A stretch of DNA of 64,000 bases from DASRDR01 sp963812945 [NCBI: uncultured Candidatus Rokubacteria bacterium] (GTDB lineage: Bacteria > Methylomirabilota > Methylomirabilia > Rokubacteriales): positions 186,001-250,000 of the forward strand of contig CAWEXD010000004.1 in the NCBI GenBank assembly GCA_963812945.1, given 5' to 3'. Position 1 is the stretch's first letter, and each line of letters opens with the position of its first letter. The notes beneath the pieces are model-generated. The model did not search any database. It was not told the origin of the DNA and worked only from the letters and a program-made list of their open reading frames with translations. A program made the translations under genes and the position numbers. Shown piece after piece: positions 35,356 through 43,020 of this stretch.

Positions 35356-35921
35356 CGGAGCCCGTCCTCCTTCTTGGCCTCGGTCACCGTGAGGCCGCCG
35401 ACGCGCGGGTGCGGCCGGCCGCCGTCCGTGACGACGAGCGCGACCAGGATCTCGTTCGCCCGGGGCGCGTCCGGCAGACGGACCTCCATGGCGTCGAAGT
35501 GGGTGCGGACGAACGCCGCATCCTTGAAGTGGAGCGGCACGTCGATCGACGTCCCCGGCCCGCCGAGCTTCTTGGCCGACGGGATGATCGCCTTGCCGCC
35601 TCCCACCGCGGCGCGAAAGGGCGTCCCCAGCGTCGGGTGGAGGATCGCGGCCGCGTGCTCGTACTCGCCGTCCACGCCGACGATGGCCGCCTTGCCGTAG
35701 GAGTGCACGGGCCCGCCGAGGGCCGCCACCGCGCGCCGCCCGAGAAGATCGCCCAGCTCCTCCCCCGTCTTCACCAGCGCCTGGAGATCTTCGACGAAGC
35801 GCCCCGCGAAGGGGTTCTCGATCACCGCCACCGCGGCCACCTTCCTGACGGGCCGGGCGGCGGCCTTGCCGCCGTCCTCCAGGATCTCCTCCACCACCGT
35901 GACGAGCTTCCGGATGCGCAT
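35352..35921 (-). CDS. PF06684 'amino acid synthesis' family protein
   Basis: 189-aa protein starting MRIRKLVTVVEEILEDGG, the family's usual N-terminus. It continues with VAVIENPFAGRFVEDL and the conserved HSYGKAAIVGVDGEYEHAAA and LHFKDAAFVRTHFDAMEVRL. A good ribosome site (GGGAGGG) precedes the ATG. Its ATG overlaps the TGA of the ruined enamidase frame (TGATG), and its stop overlaps the LLM gene start. The family's biochemical role is not established; it often accompanies enamidase-like amidohydrolases and LLM enzymes. A truncated second copy lies at 39902-40055. Confidence 0.92.
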   Translation of the reverse strand: MRIRKLVTVVEEILEDGGKAAARPVRKVAAVAVIENPFAGRFVEDLQALVKTGEELGDLLGRRAVAALGGPVHSYGKAAIVGVDGEYEHAAAILHPTLGTPFRAAVGGGKAIIPSAKKLGGPGTSIDVPLHFKDAAFVRTHFDAMEVRLPDAPRANEILVALVVTDGGRPHPRVGGLTVTEAKKEDGLR

Positions 35922-36075
35922 CAGTGCCCTCCCCCGCCCGGGCCGATCCCCTTGAGCACCTCGGCCGTCCACGCGGCCGGCGTGTTGCGGCTCCGGCCAA
36001 CCCTCACCTGCCCGTCGAGATCGTCGAAGGCCGCGTGGCAGTGGGGCGGCGTCGATCAGGCCGGCGATACGGCGT
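35921..36075 (-). pseudogene. Enamidase pseudogene with a large internal deletion
   Basis: This frame ends GPGGGGH-stop and matches the last 33 residues of the intact enamidase at 47137-48312 (DGQVRVGRSRNTP against DGQVRIGRSRNTP). Just upstream, the DNA around 36020-36070 matches the region of the intact gene coding for GLIDSHCHPVFGDF. About 1 kb between these two points is missing. The relic keeps its TGATG overlap with the PF06684 gene, and the inverted repeat found upstream of the intact enamidase is also present at 36129-36146. Confidence 0.75.
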
Positions 36076-36128
36076 GCCTCCACGTTCCAAGCCCCGGGCG
36101 GTCCGACCTCGCAGGGTTCGACTGGGCA

Positions 36129-36165
36129 CCGATTCTGTCAGATCGGCCGGGGCCGGGCAAACGGG
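36129..36165. promoter_or_regulatory. Inverted repeat shared with the intact enamidase promoter region
   Basis: CCGATTCTGTCAGATCGG (36129-36146) followed by a conserved GC-rich run to ACGGG. The block is 36 nt with 3 differences from 48372-48407. It lies upstream of the enamidase relic in the same orientation as the second copy, so it is a candidate operator or leader hairpin. Confidence 0.5.
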
Positions 36166-36291
36166 CCGCGCCCGTCGCCCACTGAAGGGCTGGCGGGAAG
36201 ATCGGGCTCTTTCGGCCGAAGAAGGCCCCCGCGGCTGCTCCTGGTCCCTCATCGCGTGGCGCTCACGAGGGTGGGGGCGGACCTCTCCAGG

Positions 36292-37926
36292 TCACCCTGG
36301 CTTCTGAGGCACGTGGAGATGGAGGATCTTTCCGGAAGCCATCGTCAGTGGCGGCCGGCGTTCGATTCGAACGAAGTGGCCGTCCTGCCACATCAGTCCC
36401 GCGAGACGCTCGATGCCCGAGCCGGGGCTGACGGCCAGGAGAAACGCCTCCGCCACCTCATCGGGCTCGAGTGGTCCCACCCCGGGGTGAATCAGCAGCC
36501 GCAGACACGGCCGGCCGTTCTCGACCTCCTCTTCGACCAACTGGTAGTCGGCTGGGCCACCGCCGAAGCGCGCCGGCAGAACCTCCTCGAGCACGCGGAC
36601 CACGTCCGTGTCCAGAAACGCGATTCCACCGGCAGTCAACTTCTCGAAACTGCGTATGGTCTCGAGATGGGTCGGCCAACCAAAAGCTTCGAGCGGGCAG
36701 CCGCACTTTCGCCGTACCACACTCGCCTGATCGCCGAGTGAAACGTTTAGAAGCACGAAGGGAGCAGTGGGGAGGAGCGAGGAAAGCAGGAGGGCGCGTG
36801 GCGGCAGTACGGAGGGTTTGTCGTCGGACCTCGGCTGGATCACAGCGTGGGTATCGTGGAGCACGTGAACGTCGTCGGGAGCCTCCGGGGCCAGGCACCC
36901 AGCACCGAGGGGGCCACCCATCTCCATGGCTCCGTAGCTCGCGGCCACTTCGGCGCCGGCCCGCCGGATCACGGCGAGACGAGTCTCAGTGATCGGCTCA
37001 CCCGAGAGGGTGAGGTACACGCCCCGAAGGTCCACGCCCGACTCGAGCGCCGCCTGAGCGAGGCGCGCTGCGGGGCTGGGGGCCAAGAACAGATGAGGCG
37101 TGGCCCCCTTTCGGAGCACCCCGTGCATCCAGCGGGCGATCTGGAGCGCGGAATCAACGGGGACGTACTGGAGCCGAGGCAGCGGCACCCCGCCAAGCAG
37201 ACTGCCCCACCGCATGACGCGAGCGCTCCAGCGATACCGAGCATGGAGATCCGGTGAGTCGGGATCGACGGGTGAGAACCAGCAGACCGGTACCGCCCCC
37301 GCGGCTGCATACCGAAGCAGAACCCGCATGGGCGTGCCGCCGGGGACTGTCCACACGGCGTGGCGGCATTCCATCCAGCCGCGCGCGCTGAAGACCAATC
37401 GCTGATTCACGGCATGATCCCGGATGGAGGCGAGATCGAGCAGCCCCACGGTCGGCAGCCCTCGGCTCCCGCCGCTCTGGACCGGCACGTGCGCAACCGA
37501 GGAGGGATTCCGCAGCCGACTCGGATCCGCCACGAGCGTGATACTCCCGCGCACCACGGGCCGTCGCCCTTTGAACTCGTCCACCGTGAGATAGACGCCA
37601 TGCCGGAGCAGGGCATGGAGAGCTCCTTCCAGGCCATCCTGTTCGACGAGCCTCTCCAGATCGCCGTACTCGCAGCCAGCGAAATTCAGGAGTTGCCGAT
37701 ACGCGCTGGAGGGGTTCTGATAGATGGCCCGATGGGCCAGAGCAAGGAAGTTGGTCTCGCGCTGTTCGAGCCGTCGGCGAAGGACGGCCCGCGCCTCATC
37801 AAGACTCACTGGATGCCGCAGGAACGAAGGGAGGCGGACGAAGAACCTGGCGCCGACGCGGACCTCCTCCAGCGAGTTCGCGCCAAAGAGCTTCACATGT
37901 TTGGCCTCCCAGGCACCATAGGACAC
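36292..37926 (-). CDS. Adenylate-forming enzyme, PaaK/LuxE-like (paralogue 1)
   Basis: 544-aa protein of the ANL type. The phosphate-binding loop SGGSRG lies at 151-156, and an A5-like motif ASYGAMEMGG resembles the YG-x-x-E of phenylacetate-CoA ligases. Group-specific blocks shared with the genes at 52331 and 57672 are VYLTVDEFKGRRPVVRGS, CGCPLEAFGW and SFEKLTAGG. No C-terminal catalytic Lys motif of classic CoA ligases is obvious. It uses a GTG start at 37926 (another GTG at codon 11). By eye it is less GC-rich than its neighbours and may have been acquired with the FMO gene. It probably activates a carboxylic acid as an adenylate. Confidence 0.85.
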   Translation of the reverse strand: MSYGAWEAKHVKLFGANSLEEVRVGARFFVRLPSFLRHPVSLDEARAVLRRRLEQRETNFLALAHRAIYQNPSSAYRQLLNFAGCEYGDLERLVEQDGLEGALHALLRHGVYLTVDEFKGRRPVVRGSITLVADPSRLRNPSSVAHVPVQSGGSRGLPTVGLLDLASIRDHAVNQRLVFSARGWMECRHAVWTVPGGTPMRVLLRYAAAGAVPVCWFSPVDPDSPDLHARYRWSARVMRWGSLLGGVPLPRLQYVPVDSALQIARWMHGVLRKGATPHLFLAPSPAARLAQAALESGVDLRGVYLTLSGEPITETRLAVIRRAGAEVAASYGAMEMGGPLGAGCLAPEAPDDVHVLHDTHAVIQPRSDDKPSVLPPRALLLSSLLPTAPFVLLNVSLGDQASVVRRKCGCPLEAFGWPTHLETIRSFEKLTAGGIAFLDTDVVRVLEEVLPARFGGGPADYQLVEEEVENGRPCLRLLIHPGVGPLEPDEVAEAFLLAVSPGSGIERLAGLMWQDGHFVRIERRPPLTMASGKILHLHVPQKPG

Positions 37927-38041
37927 TCACCGGCAGGTCGCAAGAGGATCCAAGGTACCAGACACCGCAGGCGACGGGACGCGAGGGCGACCGCCCCGGC
38001 ATGACAGACCGGCGTTGTCCGGCCGGTAGGAGTCACCGCCC

Positions 38042-38071
38042 TTGGCGGGCCGCCCCGGAGCACGCTACACT
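38042..38071 (+). promoter_or_regulatory. Predicted promoter, TTGGCG-N18-TACACT
   Basis: TTGGCG at 38042-38047, 18-nt spacer, TACACT at 38066-38071 followed by CC. It precedes the FMO-type gene by about 110 nt and has the same layout as the promoters at 17946 and 19372. Confidence 0.55.
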
Positions 38072-38182
38072 CCGGCGACGTGGGCAACGCGCCGGCTGGG
38101 GCGACGTGCGCCCGGACGAGCCGCCCAGGACACCACAGGAAACATGCCTGGCGCCGTCCGCATTCCGCTACGGAGGACCACG

Positions 38183-39895
38183 ATGCGACCCGAACGACAA
38201 GCCTTGCGCCAAGGGGCGGCAAGGTCACTAGACGTCTGTGTCATAGGGGCCGGGTTGGCTGGGCTCGTGACGACCAAGGAGCTGCTCGACGAAGGCCATC
38301 GCGTGACGTGCTTCGACCGCGAAGCGCGGGAGGGCGGCAACTTCAACCATCCCGCCGGGGCCGCGTACGACACCATGTACCTGACCACTACTCAGTACTT
38401 CACCGCCTTTTCCTCCTTTCCACCTCCGCTCAACGAGAAGCCTCGCCACTGGTCGCGCCAGGAGTATGCCGCCTATCTGCACGACTTCTGTCTCGCATTC
38501 CACCTTCTGAACCACATCCACTTCGGCGTGGAGGTCGTCAGGGTTCGGCACGTGCCGGGCGGCCCCGACGGCAGATTCGAAGTCGAGCACCGCGACTCGA
38601 TGGGCACATCCCAGGTCAGCACGTTCGATGCCATCGCGATATGCACGGGGCCACACGCGGTCAGGACACCGAGGATTCCACGCTTTCCGGGGGCCGACCG
38701 GTTTCGAGGACAGATCGAGCACGCGGCATCGTACAGGTCTCCAGAACCCTACCGCGGCAAACACGTGGTGTGCGTCGGCTTCGGGGAGACGGCGGCCGAC
38801 GTCGCGGGACAGATTGCGGACGTGGCGGCCTCTTGCTGGGTATCCTTTCGTCACTACCCCGCGCTCCTGACGCGCTACATCGGGAAGGGCGCGAAGCGTC
38901 ATCCGAATGACGCCTTCTTGTCGCGACTCGCGCACGGGATACCGCGGGCCGTTCTCAACCGCCTGCACTTGCGGCGCGCGCGACGTGTGCTCAACGCTCC
39001 GGCACACAGAACCGGTCCCCGCGATCGTCTCATTGCCGAGTGGCGACTCCAGGGCGGGACCCCGGCGCATCAACCGTTCCAGAAGAACGACGACTTTCTC
39101 GACAGAATCGTCTCGGGGACGTTGCAGGTGAAGCCGTGCGGAATCGAGCGGCTCGAGGAGGACGCGGTCGTATTCACCGATGACAGCCGGGTCAAGGCCG
39201 ATGTCGTGATGTGCTGTACTGGCTTTCACGAGAGCACACCGCCGACCATCATCGAGGGCACGCACCCCTTGACGGTGAGGAAGCTGTATAAGCACGCGTT
39301 TCACCCTGACTTCGGCGGGCGTGTCGCGTACATCGGATGGGCCAGGCCGGCGCAGGGCGGCGTCCCGGCGTGCTCCGAGCTGCAGGCTCGATACTTTGCT
39401 CTTCTCTGCAGCGGCACCCGAGCGCTTCCCGAGCCCGCGATCCTGCAGCGCCTGATCGAGAAGGACCGGGACAGCGAGGAGCGGTCCTTCTACGCGCGAC
39501 GGAACCTCGAGACGCTCTGTAGCTACACGCCCTACATGGAGTCCGTGGCCGAGTTGATCGGGTGTCGCCCCCGGATTCGGGACTATCTCCTCGAGCCGAG
39601 CGTGGCGTATCGCCTGTTGTGCGGATCCAACATCGCGGCCACCTATCGGCTACGCGGGCCCCACGCCCAACCGGAGCCGGCAAAGAGGATGATCCTCTAC
39701 CTGCCCGTCGCCCACCGCCCCACGGAGCTGGTGGGCTTGGGCGTCTTGTATGTGCTCAGTCGGATCGGGTTGCTTAGAGAGCCGGTGCATCCACGCGATG
39801 ACTCCGATGGCCGAACGGGAGTCGTGTCGTCACATGACCGCCCCCCGCGGACTTCCGGTTCAGTGGGCCGGCGGTTCGCTCGCAGGGCAGGTTAG
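38183..39895 (+). CDS. Flavin-containing monooxygenase-type oxidoreductase
   Basis: 570-aa class B flavin monooxygenase. FAD site GAGLAG (22-27), the FMO fingerprint FRGQIEHAASY (174-184) and the NADPH site GFGETA (199-204) are all present. The ATG at 38183 has GGAGG 7 nt upstream and is preferred over the ATG at 38144. The C-terminal 60 residues are unlike the family and may be an extension into former intergenic DNA. It probably adds oxygen to an N, S or carbonyl centre of a small molecule. It is divergent from paralogue 1 of the adenylate-forming enzymes, and its 3' end abuts a truncated PF06684 gene. Confidence 0.9.
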   Translation: MRPERQALRQGAARSLDVCVIGAGLAGLVTTKELLDEGHRVTCFDREAREGGNFNHPAGAAYDTMYLTTTQYFTAFSSFPPPLNEKPRHWSRQEYAAYLHDFCLAFHLLNHIHFGVEVVRVRHVPGGPDGRFEVEHRDSMGTSQVSTFDAIAICTGPHAVRTPRIPRFPGADRFRGQIEHAASYRSPEPYRGKHVVCVGFGETAADVAGQIADVAASCWVSFRHYPALLTRYIGKGAKRHPNDAFLSRLAHGIPRAVLNRLHLRRARRVLNAPAHRTGPRDRLIAEWRLQGGTPAHQPFQKNDDFLDRIVSGTLQVKPCGIERLEEDAVVFTDDSRVKADVVMCCTGFHESTPPTIIEGTHPLTVRKLYKHAFHPDFGGRVAYIGWARPAQGGVPACSELQARYFALLCSGTRALPEPAILQRLIEKDRDSEERSFYARRNLETLCSYTPYMESVAELIGCRPRIRDYLLEPSVAYRLLCGSNIAATYRLRGPHAQPEPAKRMILYLPVAHRPTELVGLGVLYVLSRIGLLREPVHPRDDSDGRTGVVSSHDRPPRTSGSVGRRFARRAG

Positions 39896-39901
39896 TCCCA
39901 G

Positions 39902-40055
39902 CTGTCACCAGCACCGGGACATCTTCGACGAAGCGCTCCGCGAACGGGTTCTCGATCACCGCCACCGCGGCCACCTTCCTGACGGGCCGGGCGACGGCCT
40001 TGCCGCCGTCCTCCAGGATCTCCTCCACCACTGTGGCGAGCTTCCGGATGCGCAT
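39902..40055 (-). pseudogene. Truncated PF06684 gene
   Basis: Starts MRIRKLATVVEEILEDGG and matches codons 1-51 of the intact PF06684 gene (35352-35921) almost perfectly. It then diverges at about 39902, 6 nt from the stop of the FMO gene. The rest of the frame is unrelated sequence. Its ATG overlaps the TGA of the short upstream frame (TGATG), as in the intact locus. It marks the right edge of an insertion or deletion. Confidence 0.85.
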
Positions 40056-40150
40056 CAGTGTCCTCCTTCCTGGTGCAGGACGGCCGTCAGGCGGACGAGG
40101 CTCACGACGTCTCCGCTCCGGGTGACCGCGAGCTCGGCCGTCCGGCGCAT
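40055..40150 (-). pseudogene. 31-codon frame coupled to the truncated PF06684 gene
   Basis: A short frame beginning MRRTAELAVTR and ending VLHQEGGH-stop, with GGAGG near its end serving the next ATG. The TGATG join mimics the enamidase-PF06684 join, so this is probably the C-terminal relic of an enzyme that preceded PF06684 here. It overlaps the last 49 nt of the kinase gene. It could instead be a genuine leader peptide. Confidence 0.4.
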
Positions 40151-41091
40151 CGAGTATATGCGCGCGGAGCGGTCGTGGCTCCACCGGTCGACGTGCCCGC
40201 CGTCTCGAGAGCCTCGCTCAGCTCGCGAAGACGCGCGAGCGGCTCCTGAAGCCTTCCGGGATCCGCGGCCAGGCGCAGCGCGGCGCTGCGCGCCGTCGCC
40301 GCGATCTTCCACACCATGAGCGCGGAGTCCGGCGACGCCTGGGCCCTCCGGGCCGCGTAGGTCTCGAGAAAGAGCCCCCAGGCGACCGCCGGCATGGGCC
40401 ACAGGCACCAGACTCGCCCGAGATCGTAGGCGAGCGGCCCGAGCGCGAGCCCCTCGTTGTCGATCACGCACAGACGACCATCGGGCCGCCTCACCATGTT
40501 CTCCGCGCAGAAATCACGGTGGATGACGCCGGTCTCTGTCGCTCCCCGATCGAGCCGGCGCAGCGCCTCCCGCAGCGTCCGGGCCTGCCCCCGCGAAAGA
40601 GCACCGCGCTCCGAGAGCAGAGCGAGGTCGCGGCGGGCCCGCTCGAGCCGCTCAGCCGCCGTCATCAAGCGGGCGGCGATACCCTCGATCTGCCCGACGC
40701 TGTGAAGGGACGCCAGGAGAGTCGCGGCCGCGGCCACATGCTCCGGCGTTCCGTCGGCATGCGAGAGCGGTGCGCCCTCGACCCACTCCTCCATCAGCAC
40801 GCACCCATCCCGTGCATGGATGCGGGCGAGCCCGGGGATCGCGAGGTGGCGGTCGATCTCCCAAATGTCACGCGCCCTCGCCTCGTCAGCGCAGCACCGG
40901 GCCTTGACGACGCGGCCATCGTCCAGCTCCAGGCGGAACGCCACGCGCGGATCCGCGCTCGTCCGCTGCCGGGTGATCCGGGTCCAGCTGCGCGCCCGGA
41001 CACCCCACCGGACGAGTGCCGAGGCGACACGCTCGTCCAGCTCCGAGGTCTCCCTCACGGCCTGTCCCTTCGGGTGATGCGGTCCCTCCAC
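40102..41091 (-). CDS. Aminoglycoside/choline kinase-like phosphotransferase
   Basis: 329-aa protein with the kinase fold of the APH family. The catalytic loop GVIHRDFCAENMV has the H-x-D-x-x-x-x-N pattern, and LCVIDNEGLALGPLAYDLGR supplies the metal-binding acidic residue and the family's typical following segment. It uses a GTG start. The last 35 residues look like read-through into the relic downstream, so the original C-terminus has probably been replaced. It lies about 22 nt after the ABC permease gene on the same strand. The substrate is unknown; a sugar, amino alcohol or antibiotic is possible. Confidence 0.82.
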   Translation of the reverse strand: MEGPHHPKGQAVRETSELDERVASALVRWGVRARSWTRITRQRTSADPRVAFRLELDDGRVVKARCCADEARARDIWEIDRHLAIPGLARIHARDGCVLMEEWVEGAPLSHADGTPEHVAAAATLLASLHSVGQIEGIAARLMTAAERLERARRDLALLSERGALSRGQARTLREALRRLDRGATETGVIHRDFCAENMVRRPDGRLCVIDNEGLALGPLAYDLGRVWCLWPMPAVAWGLFLETYAARRAQASPDSALMVWKIAATARSAALRLAADPGRLQEPLARLRELSEALETAGTSTGGATTAPRAYTRCAGRPSSRSPGAETS

Positions 41092-41113
41092 GGCTGGGCG
41101 GGCCCCATGGCCG

Positions 41114-42040
41114 TCAACGACGCTTCAGCACCGGGTCGATCGCCTCGCGGAGGCCGTCCCCGAACAGGTTGATCGAGAGCACCGTCACCACGATCATGAG
41201 GCCGGGAAACGTCGAGACCCACCAGGCGCTTCGAAGATACTCCCGGCCGCCGCTGACCATGGCGCCCCACTCCGGTGTCGGAGGCTGGACCCCCAGGCCG
41301 AGGAACGAGAGCCCCGCCGCCACCAGAATCGCCGTGGCGACCCCGAGTGTCGCGACAGCGATCACCGGTGTCAGGGCATTCGGCAGCACGTGGACGAGCA
41401 TCAGCCGGCGATCTCCGCAGCCGATCGCCCGGGCGGCGTCGACGTAAAGGTCGTTCGTCGTCGAGAGCACGCTCGATCGGACCACGCGCGTGTACTGCGG
41501 AACATGCGAGATGCCGACCGCGACCATCACGTTGGACAGGCCGGGCCCGAGAACGGCGATGATGGCCAGCGCGAGCAGGATTCCGGGAAACGCGAGCAGC
41601 ACGTCCATCGCGCGCATGATGAGCGTGTCACGCCAGCCACCCCAGAAGCCGGCCAGCACCCCCAGCGCCAGCCCGCACGTCAATGCGATCCCGACCGAGA
41701 CCACCCCGACCCGGAGCGAGAGCCGGCCGCCGTGGAGCACGCGACTGAAGACGTCACGGCCGAGATAGTCGGTGCCGAATGGCTGCGGCGCGCTCGGCGG
41801 CTTGAGGGTCCTCGTCGACGCGACCTTGAAGGGATCGGACGGCGCGATCACCGGCGCCAGGATCGCCGCGATCGCGGTCAGGGCCAGGATGGCGCCACCG
41901 GCGAGCGCGCTCCAGTTGCCCCGGAGGTTCCGGAGGGTCTCCGCCCAGGGGCCCCCGGCGCCAGGCTCCGCGCGATCCCTGGGAGCGCGGGCGGTCACCG
42001 GCGACAGCGGCGCCGCAACCCCGAGCTCGAGCTCACTCAT
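41114..42040 (-). CDS. ABC transporter permease, DppC/OppC type
   Basis: 308-aa inner-membrane permease of the peptide/nickel family. The N-terminal TM segment (ALAGGAILALTAIAAILAPV) is followed by the family block GTDYLGRDVFSRVLHGGRLS and the EAA loop YVDAARAIGCGDRRLMLVHV, which contacts the ATPase. Five to six TM segments are visible. Its start overlaps the end of the DppB-type gene by 8 nt. No ATPase genes are in the operon, so it must borrow them. The binding protein is encoded divergently at 43021. Confidence 0.93.
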   Translation of the reverse strand: MSELELGVAAPLSPVTARAPRDRAEPGAGGPWAETLRNLRGNWSALAGGAILALTAIAAILAPVIAPSDPFKVASTRTLKPPSAPQPFGTDYLGRDVFSRVLHGGRLSLRVGVVSVGIALTCGLALGVLAGFWGGWRDTLIMRAMDVLLAFPGILLALAIIAVLGPGLSNVMVAVGISHVPQYTRVVRSSVLSTTNDLYVDAARAIGCGDRRLMLVHVLPNALTPVIAVATLGVATAILVAAGLSFLGLGVQPPTPEWGAMVSGGREYLRSAWWVSTFPGLMIVVTVLSINLFGDGLREAIDPVLKRR

Positions 42041-42956
42041 GGCGAAGGCGTGGATCGAGCGTGGCGTAGAGGAGGTCGACGATCAGATTGACCAGGACGT
42101 AGACCACACCGGACACGAGCACGACGCCCTGAACGATCGGGATGTCCCGATTCAGGATCGCCTCCACCGCCAGCCGTCCCATGCCCTGGCGGGCGAACAC
42201 GTTCTCGATGATGACGCTGCCGCCGAGCAACGCGCCGAACTGCAGCCCCACGATCGTGACAACCGGTAGCAGCGCGTTCCGGAGCGCATGCCGGAACAGC
42301 AGCACGCGCTCCGACACTCCCTTGGCGCGGGCCGCCGTGACATACTCCTGCGCCAGCACCTCGCCCATCCTCGCCCGTGTGACCAGCGCAATCGCGGCCA
42401 TCCCCTGCACGGCCAGGGTGAGGGCCGGAAGGATCAGGCGCTCCAGCCCGCCCTGTCCCGTGGCCGGCAACCAGCCCAGCCGTAGCGCGAACAGGAAGAT
42501 CAGGAGCATGCCGAGCCAGAAGGACGGCATCGAGACGCCGAAGAGCGACAGGGCCACGCTCACCCGATCGAGCCAGCTGTTTCGATGGTGGGCGGCCAGC
42601 ACGCCGAGCGAGATTCCGAGGACGGCCGCGACGCTCAACCCCGCCAGGGTGAGCTCGAGCGTGCGAGGCGCCTGCTGGCGAATCTCGTCGAACACGGGGC
42701 GATTCGAGCGAATCGACCTCCCGAGGTCACCGCGGAGCGCATTGGCCAGGTAGCGCGCGTACTGCACGGCGATCGGATCGTCCAGCCCGAGCTGGGCCCG
42801 AAGCTCCGAGACTCGCTCGGGCGAGTCGCCGGACTCTCCGAGCATGACCGTGACCGGATCGCCGGGCAGCAGATGCAGCGCGGAGAAGGTCAGGATCGAC
42901 ACGCCCAGCACCACGGGGATCGCCGCGAGCAGCCGCCGGTGGATGTACCCCGTCAT
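42033..42956 (-). CDS. ABC transporter permease, DppB/OppB type
   Basis: 307-aa permease. The ATG at 42956 gives the classic start MTGYIHRRLLAAIPVVLGVS followed by TFSALHLLPGDPVTVMLGE, the family signature. The EAA loop is YVTAARAKGVSERVLLFRH. Six TM segments are visible. It overlaps the DppC-type gene and is divergent from the Tat-exported binding protein, with 64 nt between. It forms the membrane channel with DppC. Confidence 0.93.
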   Translation of the reverse strand: MTGYIHRRLLAAIPVVLGVSILTFSALHLLPGDPVTVMLGESGDSPERVSELRAQLGLDDPIAVQYARYLANALRGDLGRSIRSNRPVFDEIRQQAPRTLELTLAGLSVAAVLGISLGVLAAHHRNSWLDRVSVALSLFGVSMPSFWLGMLLIFLFALRLGWLPATGQGGLERLILPALTLAVQGMAAIALVTRARMGEVLAQEYVTAARAKGVSERVLLFRHALRNALLPVVTIVGLQFGALLGGSVIIENVFARQGMGRLAVEAILNRDIPIVQGVVLVSGVVYVLVNLIVDLLYATLDPRLRHE

Positions 42957-43020
42957 GCGGCTACAATAGCCCATCGATGCGCCAGCGAGCCATGTCCGCC
43001 GAGTGGAGTGCGAGACTGCG

